Positions 41,054 to 49,680 of a DNA stretch of 64,000 nt are shown one piece after another. Made by a program: the position numbers and the translations under genes. Below the pieces are notes generated by a model, which was not told where the DNA came from, ran no database searches, and saw nothing but the letters and a program-made list of their open reading frames with translations. The stretch's first letter is position 1, and every line of letters starts with the position of its first letter. The stretch lies in assembly GCF_036013935.1 (NCBI RefSeq), contig NZ_CP107902.1, positions 3,505,001 to 3,569,000 of the forward strand. Reading direction: 5' to 3'. This DNA is from Streptomyces sp. NBC_00461 (lineage in GTDB: Bacteria > Actinomycetota > Actinomycetes > Streptomycetales > Streptomycetaceae).

Positions 41054-41374
41054 TTGCCCAGGAAGTTCGCGGTCATCACTGCCCTCACCCTCGGCGCTGT
41101 GGTCAGCAGTGTCGGCATTGCCTCGGCGAGTGACAACAACACCGAAATCAAGGGTGGCGGCGGCTTCTCGTCGTCCCCGGTCGTGGTGAACGCCCCGCAG
41201 CAGGGCGTTCTCATCGTCAACGGCACGGTCGTCGACGGCCGGTGCATCGCACCGTGGTCCAACGGAGCAGTCCTCGCCGGCGTCCTCGCGCCGAACTCGC
41301 ACTACTCCGCGTGCAACACCGACAAGGTCGACCAGTCGCAGAACGCCGGTTACAAGGGCGGCCTGCTCTTCTGA
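41054..41374 (+). CDS. small secreted protein, tandem paralogue 1
   Basis: 106-aa exported protein. Start TTG 41054 with GGAAGGAACC upstream; signal FAVITALTLGAVVSSVGIAS. The mature part has the shared core GGGGFSSSPVVVNAPQQGV, VNGTVVDGRCIAPWSNGAVL, NSHYSACNTDKVDQSQNAGY and ends GGLLF. Two conserved Cys suggest one disulfide. This copy has a different signal peptide from the other two, so it is the oldest or a separate branch. I do not recognise the family; it is not a chaplin. Confidence 0.8.
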   Translation: MPRKFAVITALTLGAVVSSVGIASASDNNTEIKGGGGFSSSPVVVNAPQQGVLIVNGTVVDGRCIAPWSNGAVLAGVLAPNSHYSACNTDKVDQSQNAGYKGGLLF

Positions 41375-41438
41375 CCCCTTGCCCCGAGTAACTCGGAGCA
41401 GGTGCACCACCCCATTACAGCCCCGAAAGGCGCAACTC

Positions 41439-41756
41439 ATGCGTAACAAGGTTACGGCCATCTCCGCCCTCGCCGCGGGCATCGTTCTCGCGGCGGCCGG
41501 CAGCGCCGCTGCCGACAACTGCACCACCGTCAAGGGTGGTGACGGCTTCTCGTCGTCCCCGGTCGTCGTGAACGCCCCCCAGCAGGGCGTCGCTGTCGTC
41601 AACGGCACGGTCGCCGACCTCCGTTGCGTCGCGCCGTGGTCCAACGGTGCCGTCCTCGGCGGTGTTCTCGCCACGAACTCGCACTACGCCGCGTGCAACA
41701 CGGCGGACATCGACCAGTCGCAGAACGCCGGTTACAAGGGCGGCCTGCTCCTCTGA
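41439..41756 (+). CDS. small secreted protein, tandem paralogue 2
   Basis: 105-aa paralogue: signal MRNKVTAISALAAGIVLAAA, mature core GGDGFSSSPVVVNAPQQGVA, LRCVAPWSNGAVLGGVLATN, ending GGLLL. It has a third Cys (DNCTTVKG) lacking in the neighbours. The leader CCGAAAGGCGCAACTC is nearly the same as that of copy 3, so the duplication included the ribosome-binding site. Confidence 0.8.
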   Translation: MRNKVTAISALAAGIVLAAAGSAAADNCTTVKGGDGFSSSPVVVNAPQQGVAVVNGTVADLRCVAPWSNGAVLGGVLATNSHYAACNTADIDQSQNAGYKGGLLL

Positions 41757-41816
41757 CCTGCTCCGAGCAATTCGGAGCACGGAAATCCCCAACCGCCCCA
41801 CCGAAAGGCGCATCAC

Positions 41817-42137
41817 ATGCGTAACAAGGTTACGGCCATTTCCGCCATCGCCGCGGGCATCGTTCTCGCGGCCGGCGGCGCCGCCGCGGCCGACGACAAC
41901 AACACCACCGTCAATGGCGGTGGCGGCTTCTCGTCGTCCCCGGTCGTCGTCAACGCCCCCCAGCAGGGTGTCGCTGTCGTCAACGGCACGGTCGTCGACG
42001 GCCGTTGCATCGCCCCGTGGTCCAACGGTGCCGTTCTGGGTGTCATCCTCGCCCCGAACTCGCACTACGCCGCGTGCAACACCGACAAGGTCGACCAGTC
42101 GCAGAACGCCCCGACCGTGGGCGGCCTGCTCTTCTGA
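41817..42137 (+). CDS. small secreted protein, tandem paralogue 3
   Basis: 106-aa paralogue: signal MRNKVTAISAIAAGIVLAAG, core GGGGFSSSPVVVNAPQQGVA, DGRCIAPWSNGAVLGVILAP, C-terminus KVDQSQNAPTVGGLLF. Nearly the same DNA as copy 2 over the signal and core, so a recent duplication with likely gene conversion. Followed by a 16-bp-stem terminator. Confidence 0.8.
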   Translation: MRNKVTAISAIAAGIVLAAGGAAAADDNNTTVNGGGGFSSSPVVVNAPQQGVAVVNGTVVDGRCIAPWSNGAVLGVILAPNSHYAACNTDKVDQSQNAPTVGGLLF

Positions 42138-42153
42138 GTCACGCTTCTCTCCC

Positions 42154-42189
42154 GTTGGCGGCCCACCGGAACTCCGGTGGGCCGCCAAC
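42154..42189 (+). terminator. terminator after the tandem secreted genes
   Basis: Perfect 16-bp stem GTTGGCGGCCCACCGG/CCGGTGGGCCGCCAAC with loop AACT. Confidence 0.85.
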
Positions 42190-42205
42190 GGCATTTCCGC
42201 AGAGG

Positions 42206-42269
42206 GACGGGCCCCGAGGTCGTAAAAAGCCTCGGGGCCCGTCTGCGTCCCATGCAGACGGGCCCCGAG
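42206..42269. other. three-segment alternative hairpin
   Basis: Segment A GACGGGCCCCGAGG (42206-42219) pairs with B CCTCGGGGCCCGTC (42230-42243), and B also pairs with C GACGGGCCCCGAG (42257-42269). B extended gives a 16-bp stem with C (42231-42246 with 42254-42269). A:B and B:C exclude each other. Confidence 0.7.
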
Positions 42270-42566
42270 CTGAGGAGATGACCGACGAAAGCCGGCAGGA
42301 AGACCGCCGGTCGAGCAGAGCGCGCCAACAAGGAGGAAAGGCGCTCCGCCGCCTACGGAATTCCTGCCGGCGCGCCGTAATGCGAGCGACGCCGGGCTGT
42401 TCCAATGGGACCAACGGCATCGCGCCGCCGACGGTCACCCTGAATCGTTCGTTTGGCCCAGCGCACGTGGAGTGCGCTCCCCCTGCAGTGCATTGCGCTC
42501 CCCCCACATATGACGAAGGGCCGGCTCCCAGGAATGCGGAGCCGACCCGAATCGTCGAGTCATTGC

Positions 42567-42899
42567 CTACTTGCCGACGGGAAGGCCGCCGAGGAGCTGG
42601 CCGTCGACGGAGCCCGGCAGGGCGGACTTCGGCAGGGCGCCGCCGACGATCGGGGTCTTCACGACTCCCGTGTTCTTCACGCCGCCCTTCACGCTGTTGT
42701 TCACACTCTGCGCCATCTGCTCGACGTTGTTGCCCACGTAGCCCGCCGACACCTTGGCTGCCGTGGGGACACCGCCCGCGACCGTCTTTCCGCTGTCCAC
42801 GAGGCCCTGCGCCGGCATGTCCGCCGCGATGGCGGGCACGGCGACGCCGGCGATGGCAAGGGAACCAGCGACGACGACGGCAGCCTTCAGAGTCTTCAT
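42567..42899 (-). CDS. 110-aa secreted hypothetical protein
   Basis: Signal MKTLKAAVVVAGSLAIAGVA then PAIAADMPAQGLVDSGKTVA, SAGYVGNNVEQMAQSVNNSV and C-terminus KSALPGSVDGQLLGGLPVGK. Cys-free, Gly/Val/Asn-rich, like small secreted surface proteins. ATG 42899 has GAAAGGCACACC upstream. Convergent to the tandem secreted genes. Function unknown. Confidence 0.75.
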   Translation of the reverse strand: MKTLKAAVVVAGSLAIAGVAVPAIAADMPAQGLVDSGKTVAGGVPTAAKVSAGYVGNNVEQMAQSVNNSVKGGVKNTGVVKTPIVGGALPKSALPGSVDGQLLGGLPVGK

Positions 42900-43258
42900 G
42901 GTGTGCCTTTCTTTTGTAAGCCTGACTTCTCCCGGCCTAACGAGAGGGCGACCTCCTGGAAACCCTGTTGCCGCCAGTTCGGGGAACTCATACGAAAGGA
43001 CCCGGGTCGATCAATGCTCCAAACGAGTGACTCAAGGTGACAAATAGCCCATGGAAACGCCACCATTCCGACACAGTTCACCGGTCCGCAGATAAATACG
43101 GCGGAGCAGCTAGAGTGGCTCACCTCGTGATTCCAGCGATGCCGCTTGAACAACGGACCTCACGCCCTCGAACGGGTGCGGGATCTTATATCAAGAACAC
43201 GAGCCGCACGTCCTGGCCCCCGGCTCGCACTCTTTTGTTCGGAAGGGCAGCGTCGCTC
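42900..43258. other. divergent promoter region before the polysaccharide operon
   Basis: No gene. Several AT-rich patches (CCGCAGATAAATACGG near 43085, TTATATCAAGAAC near 43185) can serve the secreted gene to the left and the operon to the right. The glycosyltransferase frame is open back to 43037 but has no start context there. Confidence 0.5.
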
Positions 43259-44413
43259 ATGCGTAATTCCCCATGCGTGCCGCACATTTTGCATGTCACC
43301 CAGCCCGTCGAGGGCGGTGTCGCGCGGGTCGTGACGGACCTGGTGGCGGCCCAACTCGCCGCGGGACTGCGGGTCACCGTCGCCTGTCCGCAGGACGGCA
43401 TGCTGTCGGACGCGCTGCGCGCGCAGGGCTGCACGGTGCTGCGCTGGGACGCGACCCGCTCGCCGGGGCGTCGGCTTCCCGGCGAGGTACGGCAGTTGGC
43501 ACGGATCGCACGCGACGTACAGCCGCACCTGGTGCACGCGCACAGTGCGAAGGCGGGACTCGCGGCCCGGCTCGCGGTACGCGGCCGTATCCCCACCGTC
43601 TTCCAGCCGCACGCCTGGTCGTTCGAGGCCGCGGACGGTGTCGTCGCACGCCTGGCACTGGGCTGGGAGCGGTTAGGGGCCCGGTGGGCGACGCGCATCG
43701 TGTGCGTGAGCGAGGCGGAGCGGCGTACCGGGGAGCGCTGCGGAATCAACGCCCTGTGGCGTGTCGTCCCCAACGGCGTCGACACGCTCAGGTTCCGGCC
43801 GGAGGGGCCGGAGGAGGACCACGGGTCCGGCACGGGCCCCCTCGTCGTGTGCGTCGGCCGGCTGTGCCGCCAGAAGGGGCAGGACGTGCTCCTCAGGGCC
43901 TGGCCCGAAGTGGAACGGCAGGTGCCCGGCGCACGGTTGGCGCTGGTCGGCGACGGCCCGGACGCGGAACGGCTGCGCTCAGGCGCGCCCGATTCGGTGC
44001 GGTTCACCGGCGCCGCGCCCGACGCCGCCCCCTGGTACCGGGCCGCCGACGTCATGGTCCTGCCGTCTCGCTGGGAAGGCATGGCGCTCGCTCCGCTGGA
44101 GGCCATGGCATGCGCCCGGCCGGTCGTGGTCACCGACGTGGACGGGGCGCGCGAGAGCCTGCCGCCGGAGCATCCGCCGTACTGCCTGGTGCCGCCGGAG
44201 GACTCCGACGCGCTGGCCCGGGCGCTGTCGGCGCTGTTGCGGGACGAGCAACTGCGCGCGGCGCTGGGCGCACAGGGTCGTAGGCACGTGCTCGCCGCTC
44301 ACGATCTGCGGCACGCGGCGGACGCCGTGATCGACGTCTACCGCGAATTGCTCGGCGTCGTTGTCGCGCCGGTCGTCGTACTCAACCAGAGCAGGAAGTG
44401 CATCACCAGATGA
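43259..44413 (+). CDS. GT4-family glycosyltransferase, first gene of polysaccharide operon
   Basis: Adds a sugar to a lipid-linked glycan in the cytoplasm. 384-aa GT-B enzyme: N-terminal LHVTQPVEGGVARVVTDLVA, linker HAHSAKAGLAARLAVRG, C-terminal VVPNGVDTLRFRPEGP, VVCVGRLCRQKGQDVLLRAW and the donor-site motif PSRWEGMALAPLEAMACARP (E-x7-E). Codon 139 is TTA (43673-43675), so the whole operon may wait for bldA tRNA. ATG 43259; GGAAGGG lies about 13 nt upstream. Its stop overlaps the next start (ATGA). Confidence 0.9.
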   Translation: MRNSPCVPHILHVTQPVEGGVARVVTDLVAAQLAAGLRVTVACPQDGMLSDALRAQGCTVLRWDATRSPGRRLPGEVRQLARIARDVQPHLVHAHSAKAGLAARLAVRGRIPTVFQPHAWSFEAADGVVARLALGWERLGARWATRIVCVSEAERRTGERCGINALWRVVPNGVDTLRFRPEGPEEDHGSGTGPLVVCVGRLCRQKGQDVLLRAWPEVERQVPGARLALVGDGPDAERLRSGAPDSVRFTGAAPDAAPWYRAADVMVLPSRWEGMALAPLEAMACARPVVVTDVDGARESLPPEHPPYCLVPPEDSDALARALSALLRDEQLRAALGAQGRRHVLAAHDLRHAADAVIDVYRELLGVVVAPVVVLNQSRKCITR

Positions 44414-45873
44414 CTGCGGAAAGTACCGTTCCCCCTCCCGCGGGGCAGCAGCCGCGGGCGGCAGGGCGCGCTGTCTCCGTTCTCGCCCCTCGCCGCCCCG
44501 CAGCCGGACGCCGACTGCCCGCCGGACGGAGAGGCCGCCCTCCGCGGCGCGCCTCCCGGGTGCCCTTGCCCCTCGTCGACGCCGGCGCCACCGTGCTGGG
44601 CGCCCTGGTCGTGCCCCGGGCCGTCGCCTACCCGTTGGTCGTCGTTGTGCTGGCCCTCGGTGTGATGCTGCTGAACCGGCGCGCGGGCCTGTACGACGCC
44701 TCCGTCACGCGCGGCGCGCTGGACGAACTCCCCGCCGTCTGCGGCCGGATCGCCGTCGGCTGGGCGGCCGTGGCGGCGCTCTCCCCGCTGCGACCGCTGC
44801 CGCTGACCGTGCTGGTCACCGCGTTCGCCGTGCACTGTGCGGCGGGCTGCGCGGGTCGCGCGGCGGTGCACGGACACCGTGCGCGGCGGCGTCGGCCCAG
44901 TCCCGCGCTGGTGGTCGGGCCGGTCACGGCGGCCCGGCCGGTCGCGGCCGCGCTGCTGCGCCAACCCGGCTGCGGTGTGCGGCCGGTGGGCCTGGTCAGC
45001 GACTCCCTGGACGTGCTCACCGGTTCCGGTGACGGTCGCGGGTGTCCGGTGCTCACCACGGATCAGGAGACGCATCGGGCGGTCATCCAGAACGGTGTGG
45101 AGACGGTGCTGGTGGTGGGCGCCGCCACTCGGGTGGAGAAGGCCGCACTGCTGCGGGACCTCGCCGCGTACGGCTGCCTGGTGTGGGAGCTGGACACGGA
45201 CCCGCCGTCGTACGGCTCCGGCGGGCTGCGTGAAGGAACCGGGCATCTGGCGGGCTACCCGCGCCGACTGCTGTCTCCGGGCGGCGGACGGCAGCGGGTC
45301 AGCGCGGGCAAGCGGGTGCTCGACATGGTGCTGTCCGGCTCGCTGCTGCTGCTGGCCTGCCCGGTGCTGCTGGTGTGCGCGGTCGTGCTGCGGGTCGTGG
45401 AAGGGCCCGGAGTGATGTTCCGGCAGGAGCGCATCGGCAAGGACGGGCGGCCGTTCACCCTGCTGAAGTTCCGCACCCACCGGCCCGCCAGCGCGCACGA
45501 GGCGGCGACCCGCTGGAGCGTGGCGAACGAGCACGAGATGAGCCGCTTCTGCCAGTTCCTGCGCCGCACCTCGCTGGACGAGCTGCCGCAGCTGTGGAAC
45601 GTCTGCCGCGGCGACATGAGCCTGGTCGGTCCGCGACCCGAACGGCCCTACTTCGTGGCCGTGTTCAGCCAGACCCATCCGGGCTACCGGGAGCGTCACC
45701 GGATGCCTACCGGGATCACCGGGCTCGCCCAGGTCCACGGGCTGCGCGGCGACACCTCCATCGAGGACCGGTGCCGCTTCGACAACGCCTACATCGACAA
45801 CTGGTCGCTGTGGCAGGACATCTGCATCCTGGTGCGTACGGCGGTGCTGTTCGTGCGCCCGACGGGGAGCTGA
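44410..45873 (+). CDS. undecaprenyl-phosphate sugar phosphotransferase (priming enzyme)
   Basis: Starts polysaccharide synthesis by moving a sugar-1-phosphate to the lipid carrier. 487 aa: disordered N-terminus, four membrane helices (for example YPLVVVVLALGVMLLNRRAG), a cytoplasmic nucleotide-binding-like domain, a fifth helix (RVLDMVLSGSLLLLACPVLL) and the bacterial sugar transferase domain with RQERIGKDGRPFTLLKFRTH, RRTSLDELPQLWNVCRGDMS, LVGPRPERPYF. Same family as WbaP/CpsE; the usual KFRTM reads KFRTH. ATGA overlap with the upstream gene. Confidence 0.9.
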   Translation: MTAESTVPPPAGQQPRAAGRAVSVLAPRRPAAGRRLPAGRRGRPPRRASRVPLPLVDAGATVLGALVVPRAVAYPLVVVVLALGVMLLNRRAGLYDASVTRGALDELPAVCGRIAVGWAAVAALSPLRPLPLTVLVTAFAVHCAAGCAGRAAVHGHRARRRRPSPALVVGPVTAARPVAAALLRQPGCGVRPVGLVSDSLDVLTGSGDGRGCPVLTTDQETHRAVIQNGVETVLVVGAATRVEKAALLRDLAAYGCLVWELDTDPPSYGSGGLREGTGHLAGYPRRLLSPGGGRQRVSAGKRVLDMVLSGSLLLLACPVLLVCAVVLRVVEGPGVMFRQERIGKDGRPFTLLKFRTHRPASAHEAATRWSVANEHEMSRFCQFLRRTSLDELPQLWNVCRGDMSLVGPRPERPYFVAVFSQTHPGYRERHRMPTGITGLAQVHGLRGDTSIEDRCRFDNAYIDNWSLWQDICILVRTAVLFVRPTGS

Positions 45874-45879
45874 GCGCGG

Positions 45880-47217
45880 GTGAGCTCTCCCTCGGCGGCC
45901 TCCGTACCGCTCGTACCGCGGCCGGCGGCGCTGTCGGCCCTGCGCCGGGCGGCTCCCGTGCTGCCCGTCGTGGCGGTGATCGCCCTGCTGGGGCTGCCGG
46001 GCGCGCCGGACAGCGGTGCCTCGCCCGCCGACCTGGCCTGCGGGCTGGTCGTGCTCTGGGCCGCCGTGACCACCGTACGAGAGGCGCGGCGCCCGCTGAC
46101 GCGGTCGGCGGCGGTCGTGCTCGGTCTGCCCGTGGTGGGCATCGCGGCCGCCGCGACCGGGGCGGTGACGCCCGGCGACGGGATCACCGGCCTTGCCCGC
46201 TACCTGCAGGTGTTCGTGCTGTTCCCGCTCGCGGTGGTGCTGCTGGTGCGCGACCGGCGCGACGCCCGGCTTGTGCTGTGGTCGCTGGCCGGCCTCGCGC
46301 TGTGGCAGGGGGCCGTCGGGGTGCACCAGTTCCTCACCGGAACCGGGGCCTCGTACCAGGGGGCGGACATCCGGGCGGTGGGCACGTTCGGGCCGTCCGA
46401 CGTGATGGGGATGGCGAGCGTCGTCGCGTGCGGAGTGGTGGCCCTGACCGGTCTCGCCCTCGGGACGCGTGCGCGGCGCCGGCGGCTCGTGGCGGCCGGC
46501 TGTGCGCTGGCGCTGCTCGTGCCGCTCGCACTGTCCTTCAGCCGGGGTGCCTGGATCGCCACGGCCGTGGCCTGCGGGACGCAGCTGCTGCTGGCCGGGG
46601 TACGGCGGGCGGTGACGGTGTTCGCGGCGGCGGTCGCGGCCGCGGTGGTGCTGGTGGGCGGGCTCGGCGTGGGCGCCGCGGCGCTGCAGGAGCGGCTGAC
46701 CAGCATCACCCAGGTCACCGACACCCCGGACCAGTCGGTCGTCGACCGCTACACGATGTGGGCGGCGGCCACCGACATGTGGCACGAGCATCCGGTGACG
46801 GGCGTCGGCCTGAAGGCCTTCCCCGCCTACCGGGACGCCCATGCCTCGCTCGCGCTGTCGTCGGGCAGCGACACCGGAGGAGCGGGCCAGGCCTACCGGC
46901 GCCAGCCGCTGCTCTCCCCGCACAACATGTACCTGCTGCTCCTCAGCGAGCAGGGCCTGCTGGGTCTGCTGACGGTGGCGGGCAGCTGGCTGGCGCTGCT
47001 GGTCTGCGCGCTGCGCGGGCTGCGGCGGGCGGGACGCGCCCGGGACTGCGCGCTCGCGGCCCTCGGTCTGCTGCTGTGGCAGCTCGTGAACTTCCTGTAC
47101 TCCGACATCGGCGGACCCTCCACCACGCTGACGGCCGTCTGCTTCGGCCTCGTCGCCTGGTGGTCGCTGGCAGGCGGGGCGCCGACCGGCCCGGGCGCCG
47201 AATCGGGCACGTGGTGA
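45880..47217 (+). CDS. O-antigen ligase/Wzy-type polymerase
   Basis: Membrane enzyme that polymerises or ligates lipid-linked repeat units outside the cell. 445 aa with about eleven membrane segments, the large external loop with FLTGTGASYQGADIRAVGTF and GTMASV-like segment MGMASVVACGVVALTGLALG, and the Wzy_C pattern VVDRYTMWAAATDMWHEHPV, TGVGLKAFPAYRD, SPHNMYLLLLSEQGLLGLLT. GTG 45880, six bases after the preceding stop. Confidence 0.85.
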   Translation: MSSPSAASVPLVPRPAALSALRRAAPVLPVVAVIALLGLPGAPDSGASPADLACGLVVLWAAVTTVREARRPLTRSAAVVLGLPVVGIAAAATGAVTPGDGITGLARYLQVFVLFPLAVVLLVRDRRDARLVLWSLAGLALWQGAVGVHQFLTGTGASYQGADIRAVGTFGPSDVMGMASVVACGVVALTGLALGTRARRRRLVAAGCALALLVPLALSFSRGAWIATAVACGTQLLLAGVRRAVTVFAAAVAAAVVLVGGLGVGAAALQERLTSITQVTDTPDQSVVDRYTMWAAATDMWHEHPVTGVGLKAFPAYRDAHASLALSSGSDTGGAGQAYRRQPLLSPHNMYLLLLSEQGLLGLLTVAGSWLALLVCALRGLRRAGRARDCALAALGLLLWQLVNFLYSDIGGPSTTLTAVCFGLVAWWSLAGGAPTGPGAESGTW

Positions 47218-48899
47218 GGCCCGGCCCCGCGAGGACGGCGGGCGCCACTCGCCACGCGACCGGCATCTACCGCGCCCGCCCGGCGAGTGCGGGGCGGCCG
47301 GCCACCCGGCCGGCGGGCAGCTCACCCTCGCGCCGCTTCATCGCCCGGGCGACGCTGCTCTCCGCCGCCCTGTCCATCGCCGGGGCGGTCCTCGGCCTCG
47401 GACGCGACCAGGCACTCGCCCACCTCTTCGGTGCCGGCGCGGAGACCGACGCGTTCCTGGTGGCCTGGACCGTGCCCGAACTCGCGGCGACCCTGCTGAT
47501 CGAGGACGGCCTGGCGTTCGTGCTCGTGCCCGCGTTCAGCGCGGCGCTGGCCCGGCGGGCGCTCGGGAAGGACACTCCCGACCCGGTGCGCGCCCTGGTC
47601 GCCGCTTCGTTGCCACGGCTGTGCCTCGCCTTCGCCGCCACGGCCGCCGTCCTGGTGGCCGGGGCGCCGCTGCTGGTCTCCGCCCTCGCGCCCGGTCTGT
47701 CCGACCCGTCCCTGGCCGTCTCCTGCACACGGCTGACCGCGACCTGCGTACTGAGTTTCGGGCTGGCCGGGTACTGCAGCGCGGCGCTGCGCGCCCACCG
47801 CTCCTATCTCGCCCCCGGCGCGATCTACATCGCCTACAACGTCGCGATCATCGCCACGATGTTCGTCCTGGGTGAGCACTGGGGCGTGCGCTCGGCCGCG
47901 CTCGGGGTCGCCCTCGGCGGGTGCCTCATGGTCGCCGTACAGGCTCCGTCCCTGGGCCGGCGCATCGCCAGGCGGCCCGGCCGCAACGCCTTCGCCTACG
48001 ACGGGGACGGCGGCCGCCCCCTTGCGCCCGCCCTCGTCTGCGCGGTCCTGCTGTTCGCCCTGTGCCGGCAGTCGCAGGTCCTCATCGAGCGCTACCTCGC
48101 CTCCACGCTGCCCGCCGGCGCCATCTCGCACCTCAACTACGCGCAGAAGATCGCCCAGTTGCCGATGTCGCTGTCCACGATGGTGTGCGTCGTCACCTTC
48201 CCGGTGGTGGCGCAGGCCGTCGCCGAGGGCGACACCCGGCGAGCCAGGGACCGGGTCGAGCGGGACGTGGCGCTGATGGCCGGCCTCGTGCTGCTCGGCG
48301 CCGCGGTGGTCGTCGCCGGAGCGCCGCAGATCGTCGAACTCCTCTTCCAGCGCGGGGCGTTCACGGCGCAGGACACCGCCGCCACCGCCGCCGTGATGCG
48401 GGTGTACGCGACCGGACTGCTCGGGCAGACCCTGGTCGGGGCGCTCGCACGGTCGTACTTCGCGGGTGGCCGTGCCACCTGGTTCCCGCTGGGGGCGATG
48501 GGCGTGGGCGCTCTCGCCACCGTCAGCATCGGCGCCCTGGCCGTCGGCCCCTGGGGGGCGTGCGGCATCGCCGCCGCCAACGCGGCCGGCATCACCGTCA
48601 CCGCTCTGCTCCTGCTGCACGGCCTGGGGCCGGGCAGCGTACCCGTGCGCGTGCGCCGGGTGCTCGCCGAACTGGCCCGACCGGTGTGCGCGGCCGTGTG
48701 CGCCACCGCAGCCGGGCTCCTGTGTGCGGGGCTGTTCGCCTCGCCCGCGGCCTCCGTGGCCGCCTGCTGCACCGGCGTGACCGTCGTCTTCCTGCTCCTG
48801 GCCTGGATCCTCGACGCAGCGAACGCCCGGTCCCTCGTGCTTCCCGCCGTGCAGTTCCTCCGCCACTCCGTCACACGAAAGCTGGGCCATGGTCGCTGA
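47214..48899 (+). CDS. MurJ/Wzx-like lipid-linked oligosaccharide flippase
   Basis: MOP-family flippase expected to turn the undecaprenyl-linked repeat unit outward. 561 aa, fourteen membrane segments: RFIARATLLSAALSIAGAVL, GLGRDQALAHLFGAGAETDA, FLVAWTVPELAATLLIEDGL, PAFSAALARRALG, VAQAVAEGDTRRARDRVERD. The strongest resemblance is to MurJ (MviN), but the operon context points to a polysaccharide-specific copy. GTG 47214 overlaps the preceding stop (GTGA). Confidence 0.85.
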   Translation: MRPGPARTAGATRHATGIYRARPASAGRPATRPAGSSPSRRFIARATLLSAALSIAGAVLGLGRDQALAHLFGAGAETDAFLVAWTVPELAATLLIEDGLAFVLVPAFSAALARRALGKDTPDPVRALVAASLPRLCLAFAATAAVLVAGAPLLVSALAPGLSDPSLAVSCTRLTATCVLSFGLAGYCSAALRAHRSYLAPGAIYIAYNVAIIATMFVLGEHWGVRSAALGVALGGCLMVAVQAPSLGRRIARRPGRNAFAYDGDGGRPLAPALVCAVLLFALCRQSQVLIERYLASTLPAGAISHLNYAQKIAQLPMSLSTMVCVVTFPVVAQAVAEGDTRRARDRVERDVALMAGLVLLGAAVVVAGAPQIVELLFQRGAFTAQDTAATAAVMRVYATGLLGQTLVGALARSYFAGGRATWFPLGAMGVGALATVSIGALAVGPWGACGIAAANAAGITVTALLLLHGLGPGSVPVRVRRVLAELARPVCAAVCATAAGLLCAGLFASPAASVAACCTGVTVVFLLLAWILDAANARSLVLPAVQFLRHSVTRKLGHGR

Positions 48900-49680
48900 C
48901 GTCTCCGCTGCATCGCGTACGGCCGAACCCGTCCCCGGACCGCCCGCGCGAAGACTCGCGGCGCGGGGGCCGGCCGCCTGGGTCGCCATGTACCACTCCG
49001 TCTCGGACTGCCCTGACGACCCCTACAACGTCACCGTCACTCCCGCACGTCTCGACCGGCAGTTCGCCTGGATGTCCGCGCGCGGCCTGCGCGGGGTGAG
49101 CATGCGGGAGCTGCTCACGGCCCGCGCCCGCGGCGCGGAGCGCGGCCTGGTGGGGCTCACCTTCGACGACGGGTACGCCGACTTCGCGAGCACCGCGCTG
49201 CCCGTGCTGCACCGCTGGGGATTCACCTCGACCGTGTTCGTGCTGCCGGGGCGCCTCGGCGGCGACAACGGCTGGGAGCCGCAGGGGCCGCGCAAGCCGC
49301 TGCTCGACGTGGACGGCATCCGCCGGGTCCTGGCCGCGGGCATGGAGGTCGCCTCGCACGGACTGACCCATGTCGATCTGACCAAGGCCACCGACCAGGA
49401 GCTGCACACCGAGGTCGACGACAGCCGTCACCGTCTCGCCGGGATCACCGGCGGCGACATCGAGGGCTTCTGCTACCCGTACGGGTACATCGACGAGCGC
49501 GCCGCCGCCGCAGTGCGCTCCGCCGGTTACCGCTACGCCTGCTCGATCTGGCCCGGCCCGGCCGGCTGCGGCGACTTCGCGCTGCCCCGCATCCACGTCG
49601 GGCAGAGCGACACCGCGCCCCGCTTCGAGCTGAAGAGACGTCTGGCCCGGGTCTACGGCCGCGCTGTGGGGGCCGCGTGA
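48889..49680 (+). CDS. polysaccharide deacetylase (NodB/CE4 family)
   Basis: Removes N-acetyl groups from amino-sugars in the polymer or precursor. 263 aa: VAMYHSVSDCPDDPYNVTVT, catalytic LTFDDGYADFASTALPVLHR, metal-binding His in VASHGLTHVDLTKATDQELH, and GFCYPYGYIDERAAAAVRSA. No signal peptide is evident, so it may act in the cytoplasm or leave by another route. ATG 48889 overlaps the flippase gene by 11 nt. Confidence 0.85.
   Translation: MVADVSAASRTAEPVPGPPARRLAARGPAAWVAMYHSVSDCPDDPYNVTVTPARLDRQFAWMSARGLRGVSMRELLTARARGAERGLVGLTFDDGYADFASTALPVLHRWGFTSTVFVLPGRLGGDNGWEPQGPRKPLLDVDGIRRVLAAGMEVASHGLTHVDLTKATDQELHTEVDDSRHRLAGITGGDIEGFCYPYGYIDERAAAAVRSAGYRYACSIWPGPAGCGDFALPRIHVGQSDTAPRFELKRRLARVYGRAVGAA

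Larger units (their letters stand above)
42138..42566. other. intergenic region of stacked hairpins
   Basis: No gene. It holds the terminator at 42154 and the overlapping hairpins at 42206-42269, then a region before the convergent secreted gene containing GTGGAGTGCGCTCCCCCTGC-like GGAGTGC/GCACTCC words (about 42467-42500). Confidence 0.6.

Noticed and set aside
41054..42137. Tandem secreted proteins as chaplins or rodlins
   Set aside because: They lack the chaplin core with its hydrophobic beta motif and do not match rodlin sequence; only the general plan (short, secreted, two Cys) is alike.
45375..47213. Upstream part of the long frame that contains the flippase gene
   Set aside because: The frame is open by base composition through the sugar transferase and polymerase genes; the flippase begins at GTG 47214.
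44338..47325. 995-codon minus-strand frame opposite the polysaccharide genes
   Set aside because: Gln/His/Arg-biased shadow of three genes with clear families.
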